From NCBI GenBank assembly GCA_946623365.1, contig CAMORE010000001.1, forward strand, positions 1 through 44,323: a DNA stretch of 44,323 bases, given 5' to 3'. The notes beneath the pieces are model-generated. The model searched no databases, was not told the DNA's origin, and saw only the letters and a program-made list of their open reading frames with translations. Each line of letters begins with the position of its first letter. Within the stretch, counting starts at the first letter, position 1. The DNA comes from an uncultured Acinetobacter sp. (lineage in GTDB: Bacteria; Cyanobacteriota; Vampirovibrionia; Gastranaerophilales; Gastranaerophilaceae). Shown piece by piece: positions 23,418 to 30,872 of this stretch. Made by a program: the position numbers and the translations under genes.

Positions 23418-25904
23418 ATGAAAGAGGCTTATTTTCCACAAGAAATAGAAACCAAATGGCAAAAAATTTGGGAAGAGCAAAATACATTCCATACACCGGA
23501 TGATTCCGATAAACCAAAATACTATGCCTTATCGATGTTCCCGTATCCGTCAGGGAAATTGCACATGGGACACGTAAGGAACTATACAATTACGGATGTT
23601 ATAGCTAGATTCAAAAAAATGCAAGGTTATAATGTGCTTCATCCTATCGGATGGGATAGTTTTGGATTACCCGCTGAAAATGCCGCAATGAAGCATGGCG
23701 CTGATCCTGCAAAATGGACCGATGAAAACATTGCGTATATGACAAAACAGCTAAAAATGCTTGGACTTTCGTATGATTGGCAAAGAGAAGTTACAACTTG
23801 CAAGCCTGAATACTATAAATGGACTCAATGGCTGTTTTTACAATTATACAAAAAAGGACTTGCGTACAAAAAAGAAGCAGCCGTAAATTGGTGCGATAAA
23901 TGCGGAACAGTTCTTGCCAATGAACAAGTTATAGATGGTAAGTGCTGGAGATGCGATTCTGTTGTAGAAAAGAAATTCCTTTCACAATGGTTCTTCAAAA
24001 TTACGGATTATGCAGAACAATTATTGCAAGATTTAGAGAAGCTTCCCGGATGGGGAGATAATGTTAAAACAATGCAGGCAAACTGGATTGGCAAATCTCA
24101 TGGTGCAATATTCAGATTTAAAGTAAAAGAAATTGAAGGTCTGGAAGTTCCTGTTTACACGACAAGACCGGACACAGTCCATGGTATTACATATCTTGTA
24201 GTCGCTCCTGAATACAAAGATATAGAAAAATTAACAACACCTGAAAACAAGCAGGCAGTTGAAAATTATAGAGCAAATGCAAGAAAAATGACCGAGATAG
24301 AACGATTATCAACAGACAGGGTTAAAACAGGCGTCCCTCTTGGAACTCACTGTATAAATCCGTTTACAGGAGAAGAATTTCCTCTCTGGACGGCAGATTA
24401 TGCACTCGTAGAATACGGAACCGGTGCTGTAATGGCAGTTCCTACGCATGATACAAGAGATTTTGATTTTGCTAAAAAATATAATTTACCGATGAAGGTA
24501 GTAATTCAGGATCCTAAGAATCCTTCTGATTGCAAAGATGCAGCTTACATAGAAGAAGGTGTTTTAGTGAATTCAAATGAATTTAACGGTATGAAAAATA
24601 CGGAAGCTAAAAAAGCTATAACACAAAAAGCTGTAGATGAAGGTTTTGGAGAATTTAAAACTCAATACAGATTAAGAGACTGGTTAATTTCACGTCAAAG
24701 ATACTGGGGTGCACCGATTCCTATTGTATACTGTGATAAATGCGGTATCGTACCGGAAAAAGAAGAAAACCTTCCTGTAATGCTTCCTACGGATGTTGAT
24801 TTCTCTGTCGTCGGAAAATCTCCGATTACAACTTCCAAGACTTTTAAAGATACAACTTGCCCGATTTGCGGAGGGCATGCAACTCGTGAAATGGATACTA
24901 TGGATACTTTTGTATGCTCAAGCTGGTACTACTTAAGATATTCTGATGCAAGAAATAGCGATAAGTGTTTTGATAAGAATCTTGTAAACAAATGGCTTCC
25001 GGTTGATCAGTACGTAGGCGGGATAGAACATGCTATATTGCATTTGTTGTATTCAAGATTTTTCACAAAAGCTCTTAGAGATTGCGGTCTTTTAGATTTT
25101 GATGAACCGTTCAAAAATTTACTTACTCAAGGAATGGTTTTAAAAGACGGTTCAAAAATGTCAAAATCAAAAGGTAATACGGTAGACCCTGATGAAATAT
25201 TTGAAAATTACGGAGCAGATACAGCAAGATTATTTATACTATCTGATTCCCCGCCGGCTCGTGATTTCGACTGGTCTGATGCAGGAGTTGAAGGCTGTTA
25301 TAAGTTCTTAAATCGTGTATGGAGACTTGTAAGCGAAGGTAAAAACAAGGGAAATCTCTTACGTGACTATAGATTTATCTTACCGCTTACAAGAGAAAAT
25401 GATGATCTTGTAAGAACTGTTCATATAGCAATAAAAGGTATTACTAACGATATTTCTAATGATTTTCAATTCAATACAGTAATATCAAAATACAGAGAAC
25501 TTACAAATGCCATATATGATTGGCTTGGTAAAAAACGTGAACTTAACGGAGAAGATAAAAATGTATTTAGTTTTGCAGTAGAATCACTTGTAAAATTGAT
25601 GTCTCCGGTTACCGTTCATATGTCAGAGGAAATCTGGCATGAACTGGGTCATGAAGATTCAATCCATGATCAAAAATGGTGCGAATGGGATGAAAATCTT
25701 GCTAAAGCAAGTAAGATAACTTTAGTAGTACAAATTAACGGCAAAGTTAAAGATAAAGTGGAAGTTGATGAAGGACTTGGTGATGAGGAACTCAAACAGA
25801 CTGCTCTATCTACCGATAAAATTAAAGAACTTATCTCAGGGAAAGAAATTGTAAAAACAATTATTGTTCCTAAAAAGCTCGTTAATATAGTTGTTAAAGG
25901 TTAA
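23418..25904 (+). CDS. leuS: Leucyl-tRNA synthetase
   Basis: This class Ia synthetase charges tRNA-Leu. The HIGH motif is HMGH (49-52) and KMSKS lies at about 580-584. The zinc-type knuckle CDKCGTVLANEQVIDGK continues to a second Cys pair (CWRC). The CP1 editing domain shows TTRPDTVHGITYLVVAPEY (T-rich motif) and GTGAVMAVPTHDTRDFDF. A second Cys cluster, CDKCG...CPICGG, follows before the tRNA-binding C-terminal domain. At 828 aa it is a normal bacterial length. The ATG has AAAAGGAG upstream. It ends at a GC-rich hairpin. Confidence 0.98.
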   Translation: MKEAYFPQEIETKWQKIWEEQNTFHTPDDSDKPKYYALSMFPYPSGKLHMGHVRNYTITDVIARFKKMQGYNVLHPIGWDSFGLPAENAAMKHGADPAKWTDENIAYMTKQLKMLGLSYDWQREVTTCKPEYYKWTQWLFLQLYKKGLAYKKEAAVNWCDKCGTVLANEQVIDGKCWRCDSVVEKKFLSQWFFKITDYAEQLLQDLEKLPGWGDNVKTMQANWIGKSHGAIFRFKVKEIEGLEVPVYTTRPDTVHGITYLVVAPEYKDIEKLTTPENKQAVENYRANARKMTEIERLSTDRVKTGVPLGTHCINPFTGEEFPLWTADYALVEYGTGAVMAVPTHDTRDFDFAKKYNLPMKVVIQDPKNPSDCKDAAYIEEGVLVNSNEFNGMKNTEAKKAITQKAVDEGFGEFKTQYRLRDWLISRQRYWGAPIPIVYCDKCGIVPEKEENLPVMLPTDVDFSVVGKSPITTSKTFKDTTCPICGGHATREMDTMDTFVCSSWYYLRYSDARNSDKCFDKNLVNKWLPVDQYVGGIEHAILHLLYSRFFTKALRDCGLLDFDEPFKNLLTQGMVLKDGSKMSKSKGNTVDPDEIFENYGADTARLFILSDSPPARDFDWSDAGVEGCYKFLNRVWRLVSEGKNKGNLLRDYRFILPLTRENDDLVRTVHIAIKGITNDISNDFQFNTVISKYRELTNAIYDWLGKKRELNGEDKNVFSFAVESLVKLMSPVTVHMSEEIWHELGHEDSIHDQKWCEWDENLAKASKITLVVQINGKVKDKVEVDEGLGDEELKQTALSTDKIKELISGKEIVKTIIVPKKLVNIVVKG

Positions 25905-25912
25905 TATAATGT

Positions 25913-25948
25913 GGGCGCAGTAAATCTATGATTTACCGCGCCCTTCGT
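25913..25948. terminator. Hairpin terminator between leuS and the amidase gene
   Basis: GGGCGC-A-GTAAATC (25913-25926) pairs with GATTTAC-C-GCGCCC (25930-25943), leaving one A/C mismatch and a TAT loop. It is 9 bp past the leuS stop. The T tract after it is interrupted, so termination strength is uncertain. Confidence 0.65.
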
Positions 25949-26029
25949 TACTATTTTTATTCGTAAGATTATATCCTGACAAGTATGTGATTGAGAGTGA
26001 ATTAAAACTGTTTTTTAGTCATCCTCTTT

Positions 26030-27355
26030 CTATTTGCAAAAACGAACAATTCCGTTTGTAATACCTTTTGCGGCTTTAGTTATCCATTTATCATTTCTAT
26101 ACAAAACTGAATCCATTGGATTTGTCATATATGCGGCTTCAACCAAAACACCAATATAGTTGGTTGGTCTTATTACCGCAAAACTTGCAGTTCTAACTTC
26201 ATCATCTCTTGTTCCTGCTGAATTTGTAACCTCTTTTTCCATTACTTCCGCAAGCTGTTTTGCATTGTTATTAAAATAATATACACTTGTTCCCTTGTTT
26301 TTATGAATATCCATTGGAATATCGCCAATTGAATTTAAATGAATGCTTACAAAAATGTCAGCATCATTTTTTGTTGCAATATCTATTCTATCTTGAAGCG
26401 GAAGATCCGCATCGCATTCCCTTGTCATAACAACATTAAATCCCTTATCCAAAAGCATATCAGCAACCTGTTGTGCAATTTTCAGATTTATAGTCTTTTC
26501 TTCATCGCCAAGACAGCCTACCGCACCCTTCTCCATCCCGCCATGACCAGCATCTACAGCAACGGTTATGTCTTTAATATCTTCCGGTAATTTGCGAACT
26601 TTAAAAGTATATTTCCCATCTTCTAAATTTACTGTATACGTATACTTTTCAGGTTTAGGAATATTTAAATTATAAACCGATTCTTCTGATAATTCAGGAT
26701 TGTAAACTCTGAATATTATTTCCTTCTCACCATCTTCAATTGTATAGGGAAGTTTTTTTGAAAATGTAATTGTTTGAATTATTGCATTTTTATATCGTTC
26801 ACTATCCATATCTATAAAATCAGCCGGACAAAAACTTTCACTTGTTATCGTTACATCTTTTTTTGCAATCCACGCTATTTTATCTTTACCTAAAACAACT
26901 CTGTAAAATGAACCCTTTGAACCGTTTACAATAATATGCGTTCCTCCAAAAAGATGTGAGATTCTGTTCAAACCGGTATCTACAGGAGTACTTCTTAGCG
27001 GTGTATTATCTTTATTTACATAAGCTTTTGCAGGTTCAAAGTCTTCTGTAGGTATAGGTTGTACTTCCGGTGTTGTTTTATAAAATTTATATATAACAAG
27101 ACCATACGCTGTTTTTAATACAACTCTATTTTCACCCTCTTTTAATTTTACGGAATGCGCAAAAGCACCATTTGACGCAGTATAAACACTTTGTCCGTTT
27201 ATACTTAAACATTCCGAACTTTTTGCTTTACCGACAAAAAATGCATAATTTGAAGTTGTAATGCTCTTCTTTTCCTTCGGCAAAATTAGTTCGAACCCAA
27301 AAGCTTTTGTTGTTAATAAAAACAACGATAAAAATAATATAAAACCTCTTCTCAT
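26030..27355 (-). CDS. N-acetylmuramoyl-L-alanine amidase (Amidase_3) with N-terminal beta domains
   Basis: This exported 441-residue zinc amidase cuts the amide bond between MurNAc and the stem peptide. The signal peptide is 1-20. Two or more beta domains (about 25-95, then an SH3b-like 110-168 with TPLRSTPVDTG) may bind the wall. The catalytic domain covers 262-441, with zinc ligands H271 (VDAGHGG), E286 and H339 (SIHLNS), and catalytic E406 (LVEAAYMTN). No autoinhibitory helix is obvious. It has no Shine-Dalgarno site; a TTGCCA-17-TAAAAT promoter ends 6 nt before the ATG, predicting a leaderless mRNA. It is divergent from dnaX, 55 bp away. Confidence 0.95.
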   Translation of the reverse strand: MRRGFILFLSLFLLTTKAFGFELILPKEKKSITTSNYAFFVGKAKSSECLSINGQSVYTASNGAFAHSVKLKEGENRVVLKTAYGLVIYKFYKTTPEVQPIPTEDFEPAKAYVNKDNTPLRSTPVDTGLNRISHLFGGTHIIVNGSKGSFYRVVLGKDKIAWIAKKDVTITSESFCPADFIDMDSERYKNAIIQTITFSKKLPYTIEDGEKEIIFRVYNPELSEESVYNLNIPKPEKYTYTVNLEDGKYTFKVRKLPEDIKDITVAVDAGHGGMEKGAVGCLGDEEKTINLKIAQQVADMLLDKGFNVVMTRECDADLPLQDRIDIATKNDADIFVSIHLNSIGDIPMDIHKNKGTSVYYFNNNAKQLAEVMEKEVTNSAGTRDDEVRTASFAVIRPTNYIGVLVEAAYMTNPMDSVLYRNDKWITKAAKGITNGIVRFCK

Positions 27356-27361
27356 AAAAGC

Positions 27362-27390
27362 ATTTTAATATAAAATTTTACTCATGGCAA
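27362..27390 (-). promoter_or_regulatory. Promoter of the amidase gene, leaderless arrangement
   Basis: On the minus strand TTGCCA (27385-27390), a 17-nt spacer and TAAAAT (27362-27367) lie 6 nt before the ATG at 27355. The -35 box falls within the spacer of the divergent dnaX promoter. Confidence 0.65.
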
Positions 27391-27404
27391 TTTTATGGTA
27401 GACT
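27377..27404 (+). promoter_or_regulatory. Promoter of dnaX, leaderless arrangement
   Basis: TTTACT (27377-27382), a 16-nt spacer and TGG-TAGACT (-10 at 27399-27404) lie 6 nt before the ATG at 27411. No Shine-Dalgarno site is present. It physically overlaps the amidase promoter. Confidence 0.5.
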
Positions 27405-27410
27405 TAAATT

Positions 27411-29294
27411 ATGAGCGGGAATTACGTACCACTATACAGAAAATATCGTCCTCAAACATTAGATAAACTTGTAGGTCAAGAGCATATCAAGAAAACTTTA
27501 ACAAGTGCAATTGAGCTTGGAAAAATTGCGCATGCATTTCTTTTTACAGGTCCCAGAGGAACCGGTAAAACTTCAACAGCAAGAATTCTGGCAAAATCAC
27601 TCAACTGCAAGAACGGTCCTACGATACATCCTTGCGGAGAATGCGAAAGTTGTAAAGATATAGCAAACTCAATTCCTATTGATGTAATAGAAATTGATGC
27701 AGCAAGCAACCGTAAAGTTGAAGACACACAAAACATCTTAGAAAAAATTCAATATGTTCCCGTTAACGGAAAATATAAAATATACATTATAGATGAAGTT
27801 CATATGCTGACAAATCATGCATTCAACGCCCTTCTAAAAACGTTGGAAGAACCGCCTGAGAATGTTATTTTTATACTTGCAACGACAGAAGTACATAAAG
27901 TTTTAGACACAATTAAGAGCAGATGTCAAAGATTCGATTTTAGACGTATTACAACAGAAGATATTGTAAAACACTTACGATACATATCTGATGAAGAAAA
28001 AATTAATATTTCGGATGACGCACTTTTTACAATTGCAAAAAATTCAGCAGGCGGAATGCGTGACAGTATATCTCTTCTGGATCAACTAAGTTTATTGGGT
28101 GTATCTAAGGAAATTACTTCTGATGATGTTAATGCAATTTTAGGAAGAATCTCTTTTGATGTTTTGCATAAATTAAGCGAAAAAATAATTTCTTCATCCC
28201 CAAATGAAGCAATCGAAATCTTAAATGAAATATATAATGCAGGAAATGAACCTCTGCAAATATTAACTAATTTATCAGAATATTTTAAAAATCTTCTTAT
28301 TGTGAAAAATTGCAAAAAGGACTTGCTGCCTGAATTAACAGGTTTAAACGAACCGCAGATTGAAGAAATTATAAAACAAAAAGATAACTTGGAAACACAG
28401 CAGATTGTATTTTTATTAGAAAAAATTACATACTACATAAAAGAAGTTAAATTGGCTTCAAATCAGCATTTATGGCTTGAAGTCGGTATGATTGATTTGG
28501 CTAATATGACCGAAAATACAACTCTTTTGGATTTGCAGAATAGAGTGAAAGCACTTGAGTCAGGCAGCACTGTATCTTATCAACAAACTCCCAAAATGCC
28601 TGTTGAGCATGCCGCCGTTACAAGACCGGCTCCTATCCAGCCTGCTCAAGACAGAATATCGGATACGAAACTTGAAAACAAGGCTGTGTCTACTGTTACA
28701 GATATAAAATCAACGGAATCGGCAGAATCTGTTGATTCACATGAAGCATTCACTCCTCCTCCCATGTCTAAAAAATCTGACGGAAAAGACATACACTCTT
28801 TATGGGAAGTACTTTTGGCAAATATTAAGAGCGCTCCTGCTAAAGCTCTGTTAAAACAAATGGGCACTCCTGTTAAAATAACACAAGAAGAAATTATTAT
28901 AACATTTAAAACAGAAAATTTTGTTTCTCAATATTCAAATACAAATAAAAAAGATTTACTAATAGAAGCAGCAAAAATTTTATTCAACGGAGCAAACACA
29001 AAAATAACAATAAGACTTCCTCAATCCGGAGATGAGAATTTGCATAAATCAACCGGTGCTTCAGTAAAAAGCGAGCAAGAAGAAAAAAAAAAGATAGCGG
29101 AACCTGAACAAATAAATACAAATTCAATATCTAAAATAAAAAATGAACCAAAAGATATTGAACCTGATTCAGAAATAAATATACCGCAAGAAAATGATAA
29201 TTCTAAAATAATTGATAAAAAAGAGATTGAACGATTGGAATCCGATCAGGAAAAAATGGTCTTGGAATTATTTGATGGAAAATACATAGAATAA
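27411..29294 (+). CDS. dnaX: DNA polymerase III subunit gamma/tau
   Basis: DnaX is the ATPase of the clamp loader. The AAA+ module shows Walker A GPRGTGKTS (47-55), a zinc site C66/C75/C78/C81, Walker B IIDEVHML (126-133) and the SRC arginine finger (170-172). The collar domain ends near residue 360. A disordered stretch (385-460) is followed by a tau-type domain and the conserved C-terminal tail ending LELFDGKYIE. At 627 aa it is full-length tau. A run of ten A (29083-29092, codons 558-561) could cause slippage; both alternative frames stop within a few codons. The gene lacks a ribosome site. Confidence 0.97.
   Translation: MSGNYVPLYRKYRPQTLDKLVGQEHIKKTLTSAIELGKIAHAFLFTGPRGTGKTSTARILAKSLNCKNGPTIHPCGECESCKDIANSIPIDVIEIDAASNRKVEDTQNILEKIQYVPVNGKYKIYIIDEVHMLTNHAFNALLKTLEEPPENVIFILATTEVHKVLDTIKSRCQRFDFRRITTEDIVKHLRYISDEEKINISDDALFTIAKNSAGGMRDSISLLDQLSLLGVSKEITSDDVNAILGRISFDVLHKLSEKIISSSPNEAIEILNEIYNAGNEPLQILTNLSEYFKNLLIVKNCKKDLLPELTGLNEPQIEEIIKQKDNLETQQIVFLLEKITYYIKEVKLASNQHLWLEVGMIDLANMTENTTLLDLQNRVKALESGSTVSYQQTPKMPVEHAAVTRPAPIQPAQDRISDTKLENKAVSTVTDIKSTESAESVDSHEAFTPPPMSKKSDGKDIHSLWEVLLANIKSAPAKALLKQMGTPVKITQEEIIITFKTENFVSQYSNTNKKDLLIEAAKILFNGANTKITIRLPQSGDENLHKSTGASVKSEQEEKKKIAEPEQINTNSISKIKNEPKDIEPDSEINIPQENDNSKIIDKKEIERLESDQEKMVLELFDGKYIE
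29083..29107 (+). other. A10 slippery run in dnaX with immediate stops in both other frames
   Basis: Ten adenines (29083-29092) followed by G lie in the coding frame as GAA-AAA-AAA-AAG. A -1 shift reads to TGA at 29105-29107 and a +1 shift to TAG at 29095-29097, giving products of about 562-566 aa that lack the last 61-65 tau residues. Programmed frameshifting (E. coli) and transcriptional slippage on A9 (Thermus) make the gamma form of DnaX in known cases. Confidence 0.5.
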
Positions 29295-29322
29295 GCAGCA
29301 AGAGTTTGTTTAAAAATTTATT

Positions 29323-29351
29323 TTTACAAAAAATAAAAAATATAGTATAAT
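29323..29351 (+). promoter_or_regulatory. Strong sigma70 promoter of the 132-aa gene
   Basis: TTTACA (29323-29328), a 17-nt spacer and a perfect TATAAT (29346-29351) precede a near-consensus ribosome site (AGGAGGG) before the ATG at 29385. This is the best promoter-plus-RBS combination in the window, so the protein should be abundant. Confidence 0.8.
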
Positions 29352-29384
29352 AGAGCAGTAGTTATAGTTATCAGGAGGGTTTTT

Positions 29385-29783
29385 ATGAAAGAGGAATTTA
29401 CAACAAATACTAGACGCTGGTATGACAAAGATCCGGTTTTGTCTTCTGCGATGAAAACACTTGAGGAATCTGATGACGAAACACAAATTAAAGTTGCTTT
29501 AAACTTGATTAAAATTATTACAGAGCATCACCTTTCAAGTACCGAATACGAATCTGTTGAAGATATTGTATCCGCAACAGAAGATGTATTAGATGATTCT
29601 AAACATGGAAGATGGTATGACCTGGACGGCACTCTGAGGACGGCTATAAGCTTGCTTCAAAATTGCCCTGAAGCAACAAGAAAAGTTATAGCGAAGGAAA
29701 TGGCTAAAAACGTTATTGAAACAATAAAGAAAGAAGATCAGGATGATTTGGATGATGTCCAGATAGAAGTTCCTGAAGAATAA
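29385..29783 (+). CDS. Acidic helical protein with an internal RWYD duplication
   Basis: This 132-residue cytoplasmic protein is not recognised but is built of two related halves: RRWYDKDPVLSSAMKTLEES (10-29) and GRWYDLDGTLRTAISLLQN (75-93), each followed by a helix ending in a VA/VI-rich stretch. The C-terminus is very acidic. The strong promoter and ribosome site suggest high expression. A family of small proteins with the same RWYD motif may exist in related genomes; that is an expectation, not a result. It ends at a bidirectional terminator. Confidence 0.7.
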   Translation: MKEEFTTNTRRWYDKDPVLSSAMKTLEESDDETQIKVALNLIKIITEHHLSSTEYESVEDIVSATEDVLDDSKHGRWYDLDGTLRTAISLLQNCPEATRKVIAKEMAKNVIETIKKEDQDDLDDVQIEVPEE

Positions 29784-29803
29784 AATAAAAAGTTAGTATT
29801 ATA

Positions 29804-29845
29804 AAAAAGAATTGTTTATCCTTTTTAGGATAAACAATTCTTTTT
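29804..29845. terminator. Bidirectional intrinsic terminator
   Basis: A perfect 18-bp stem (29804-29821 with 29828-29845) has a 6-nt T-rich loop, an A-run on one side and a T-run on the other. It serves the convergent genes ending at 29783 and 29844. Confidence 0.92.
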
Positions 29846-30335
29846 AATTGAAAGTATGCTGTACTCTTAAACTTTTCTTTAAATCTTCCGTTTTATCAAG
29901 AAGAGTTTTTTCTTCATAAACAAAAGGTTTTTTGATATCATAAATTCCAACATTTACATTTGGCTCAACAGCAATAAGCTCTATTGGACTTTTTAATTTA
30001 CGTTCAATTTGTACAGAACGCATTTTATTTTTTATGTAATCTATAAAATAAGTCAAAAGATAAATATAGTCAGGAAGAATACTAATTCCTATCGGAGATT
30101 TGTCTTCTTTATAATATAAACATCTTTGTCCGATAACCTTGCATTCGTAGTATAACTTTTTCAGTCCTTCACCATATATTTCTCTTATATATGCTGTAGC
30201 ACCATTTTTTTCAAGCTTTTCCTGTCTGCCTATACACATACCTTCTCCTGTATAGAAATGCCAGACATTATTTTGCCTTTTTACTAATGCCTTATTAGCA
30301 GTTAAATATTGTGCGATTGGAGATACTTTTGTCAT
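29844..30335 (-). CDS. Hypothetical protein of 163 aa
   Basis: I do not recognise this soluble protein. The N-terminal half is beta-rich (NVWHFYTGEGMCIGRQEKLEK, YECKVIGQRCLYYK) and includes a tyrosine- and glycine-rich segment similar in feel to the YwqK-like repeats elsewhere in the window. The C-terminal half is polar. A weak GGAA ribosome site lies 8 nt before the ATG. It is the last gene of the ligA operon and runs into a shared terminator. Confidence 0.6.
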   Translation of the reverse strand: MTKVSPIAQYLTANKALVKRQNNVWHFYTGEGMCIGRQEKLEKNGATAYIREIYGEGLKKLYYECKVIGQRCLYYKEDKSPIGISILPDYIYLLTYFIDYIKNKMRSVQIERKLKSPIELIAVEPNVNVGIYDIKKPFVYEEKTLLDKTEDLKKSLRVQHTFN

Positions 30336-30394
30336 TTTACTTTTCCGAATTTATTACTGTTTAGAAAGTTATTGCTATCTTTACTAAACTTCCC

Positions 30395-30841
30395 TTATTT
30401 TGACTCTATTTTTGCTGATTCGTCCTTTTTAATATCAGATTTCGGTATATTTGCTTCCGATAAATTTCTGATTCTTAATTCGGCATCATGGGCTTTTAAC
30501 ATACTTTTCAGAAAAGTATCATTCTGCGAAAGTTTCTTAACATCTGCAAAAACAGCCTTCAATTCTTCCTCGCTCAGACCTTCAGAAGCTTTCATACATA
30601 CAACCAATTTTTCTTTTCTAAAAGTAAAGTATGAAGCAGCAATAATTCCCCACAACAGAATTCCTTGAAAAATTCCTATCATTGGCATTTGAGAAAAATA
30701 AGAAGATACCAGATTCCAAAGTTTCATACATAACCATCCGGGGAACCAGACAAAACCGGCAGCCAAACAGCAGCCAATAAATGCCAGATATAAAATACCT
30801 CTGAACCCTTTTATCTGTATCACATTGAAACCTTTTCTCAT
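30395..30841 (-). CDS. Two-helix membrane protein
   Basis: This 148-residue protein has two hydrophobic segments (about 14-38 and 52-74) and then a charged helical tail (80-148, likely cytoplasmic or coiled coil). It is tryptophan- and aromatic-rich between the helices (FVWFPGWLCMKLW). No family is recognised. It lies 31 bp after ligA and 59 bp before the next hypothetical gene, all leftward, so it is probably cotranscribed with ligA. A GGCGGA-type ribosome site is upstream. Confidence 0.6.
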   Translation of the reverse strand: MRKGFNVIQIKGFRGILYLAFIGCCLAAGFVWFPGWLCMKLWNLVSSYFSQMPMIGIFQGILLWGIIAASYFTFRKEKLVVCMKASEGLSEEELKAVFADVKKLSQNDTFLKSMLKAHDAELRIRNLSEANIPKSDIKKDESAKIESK

Positions 30842-30872
30842 TTTATCATTCCGCCTTTATTAAAACTATTTA

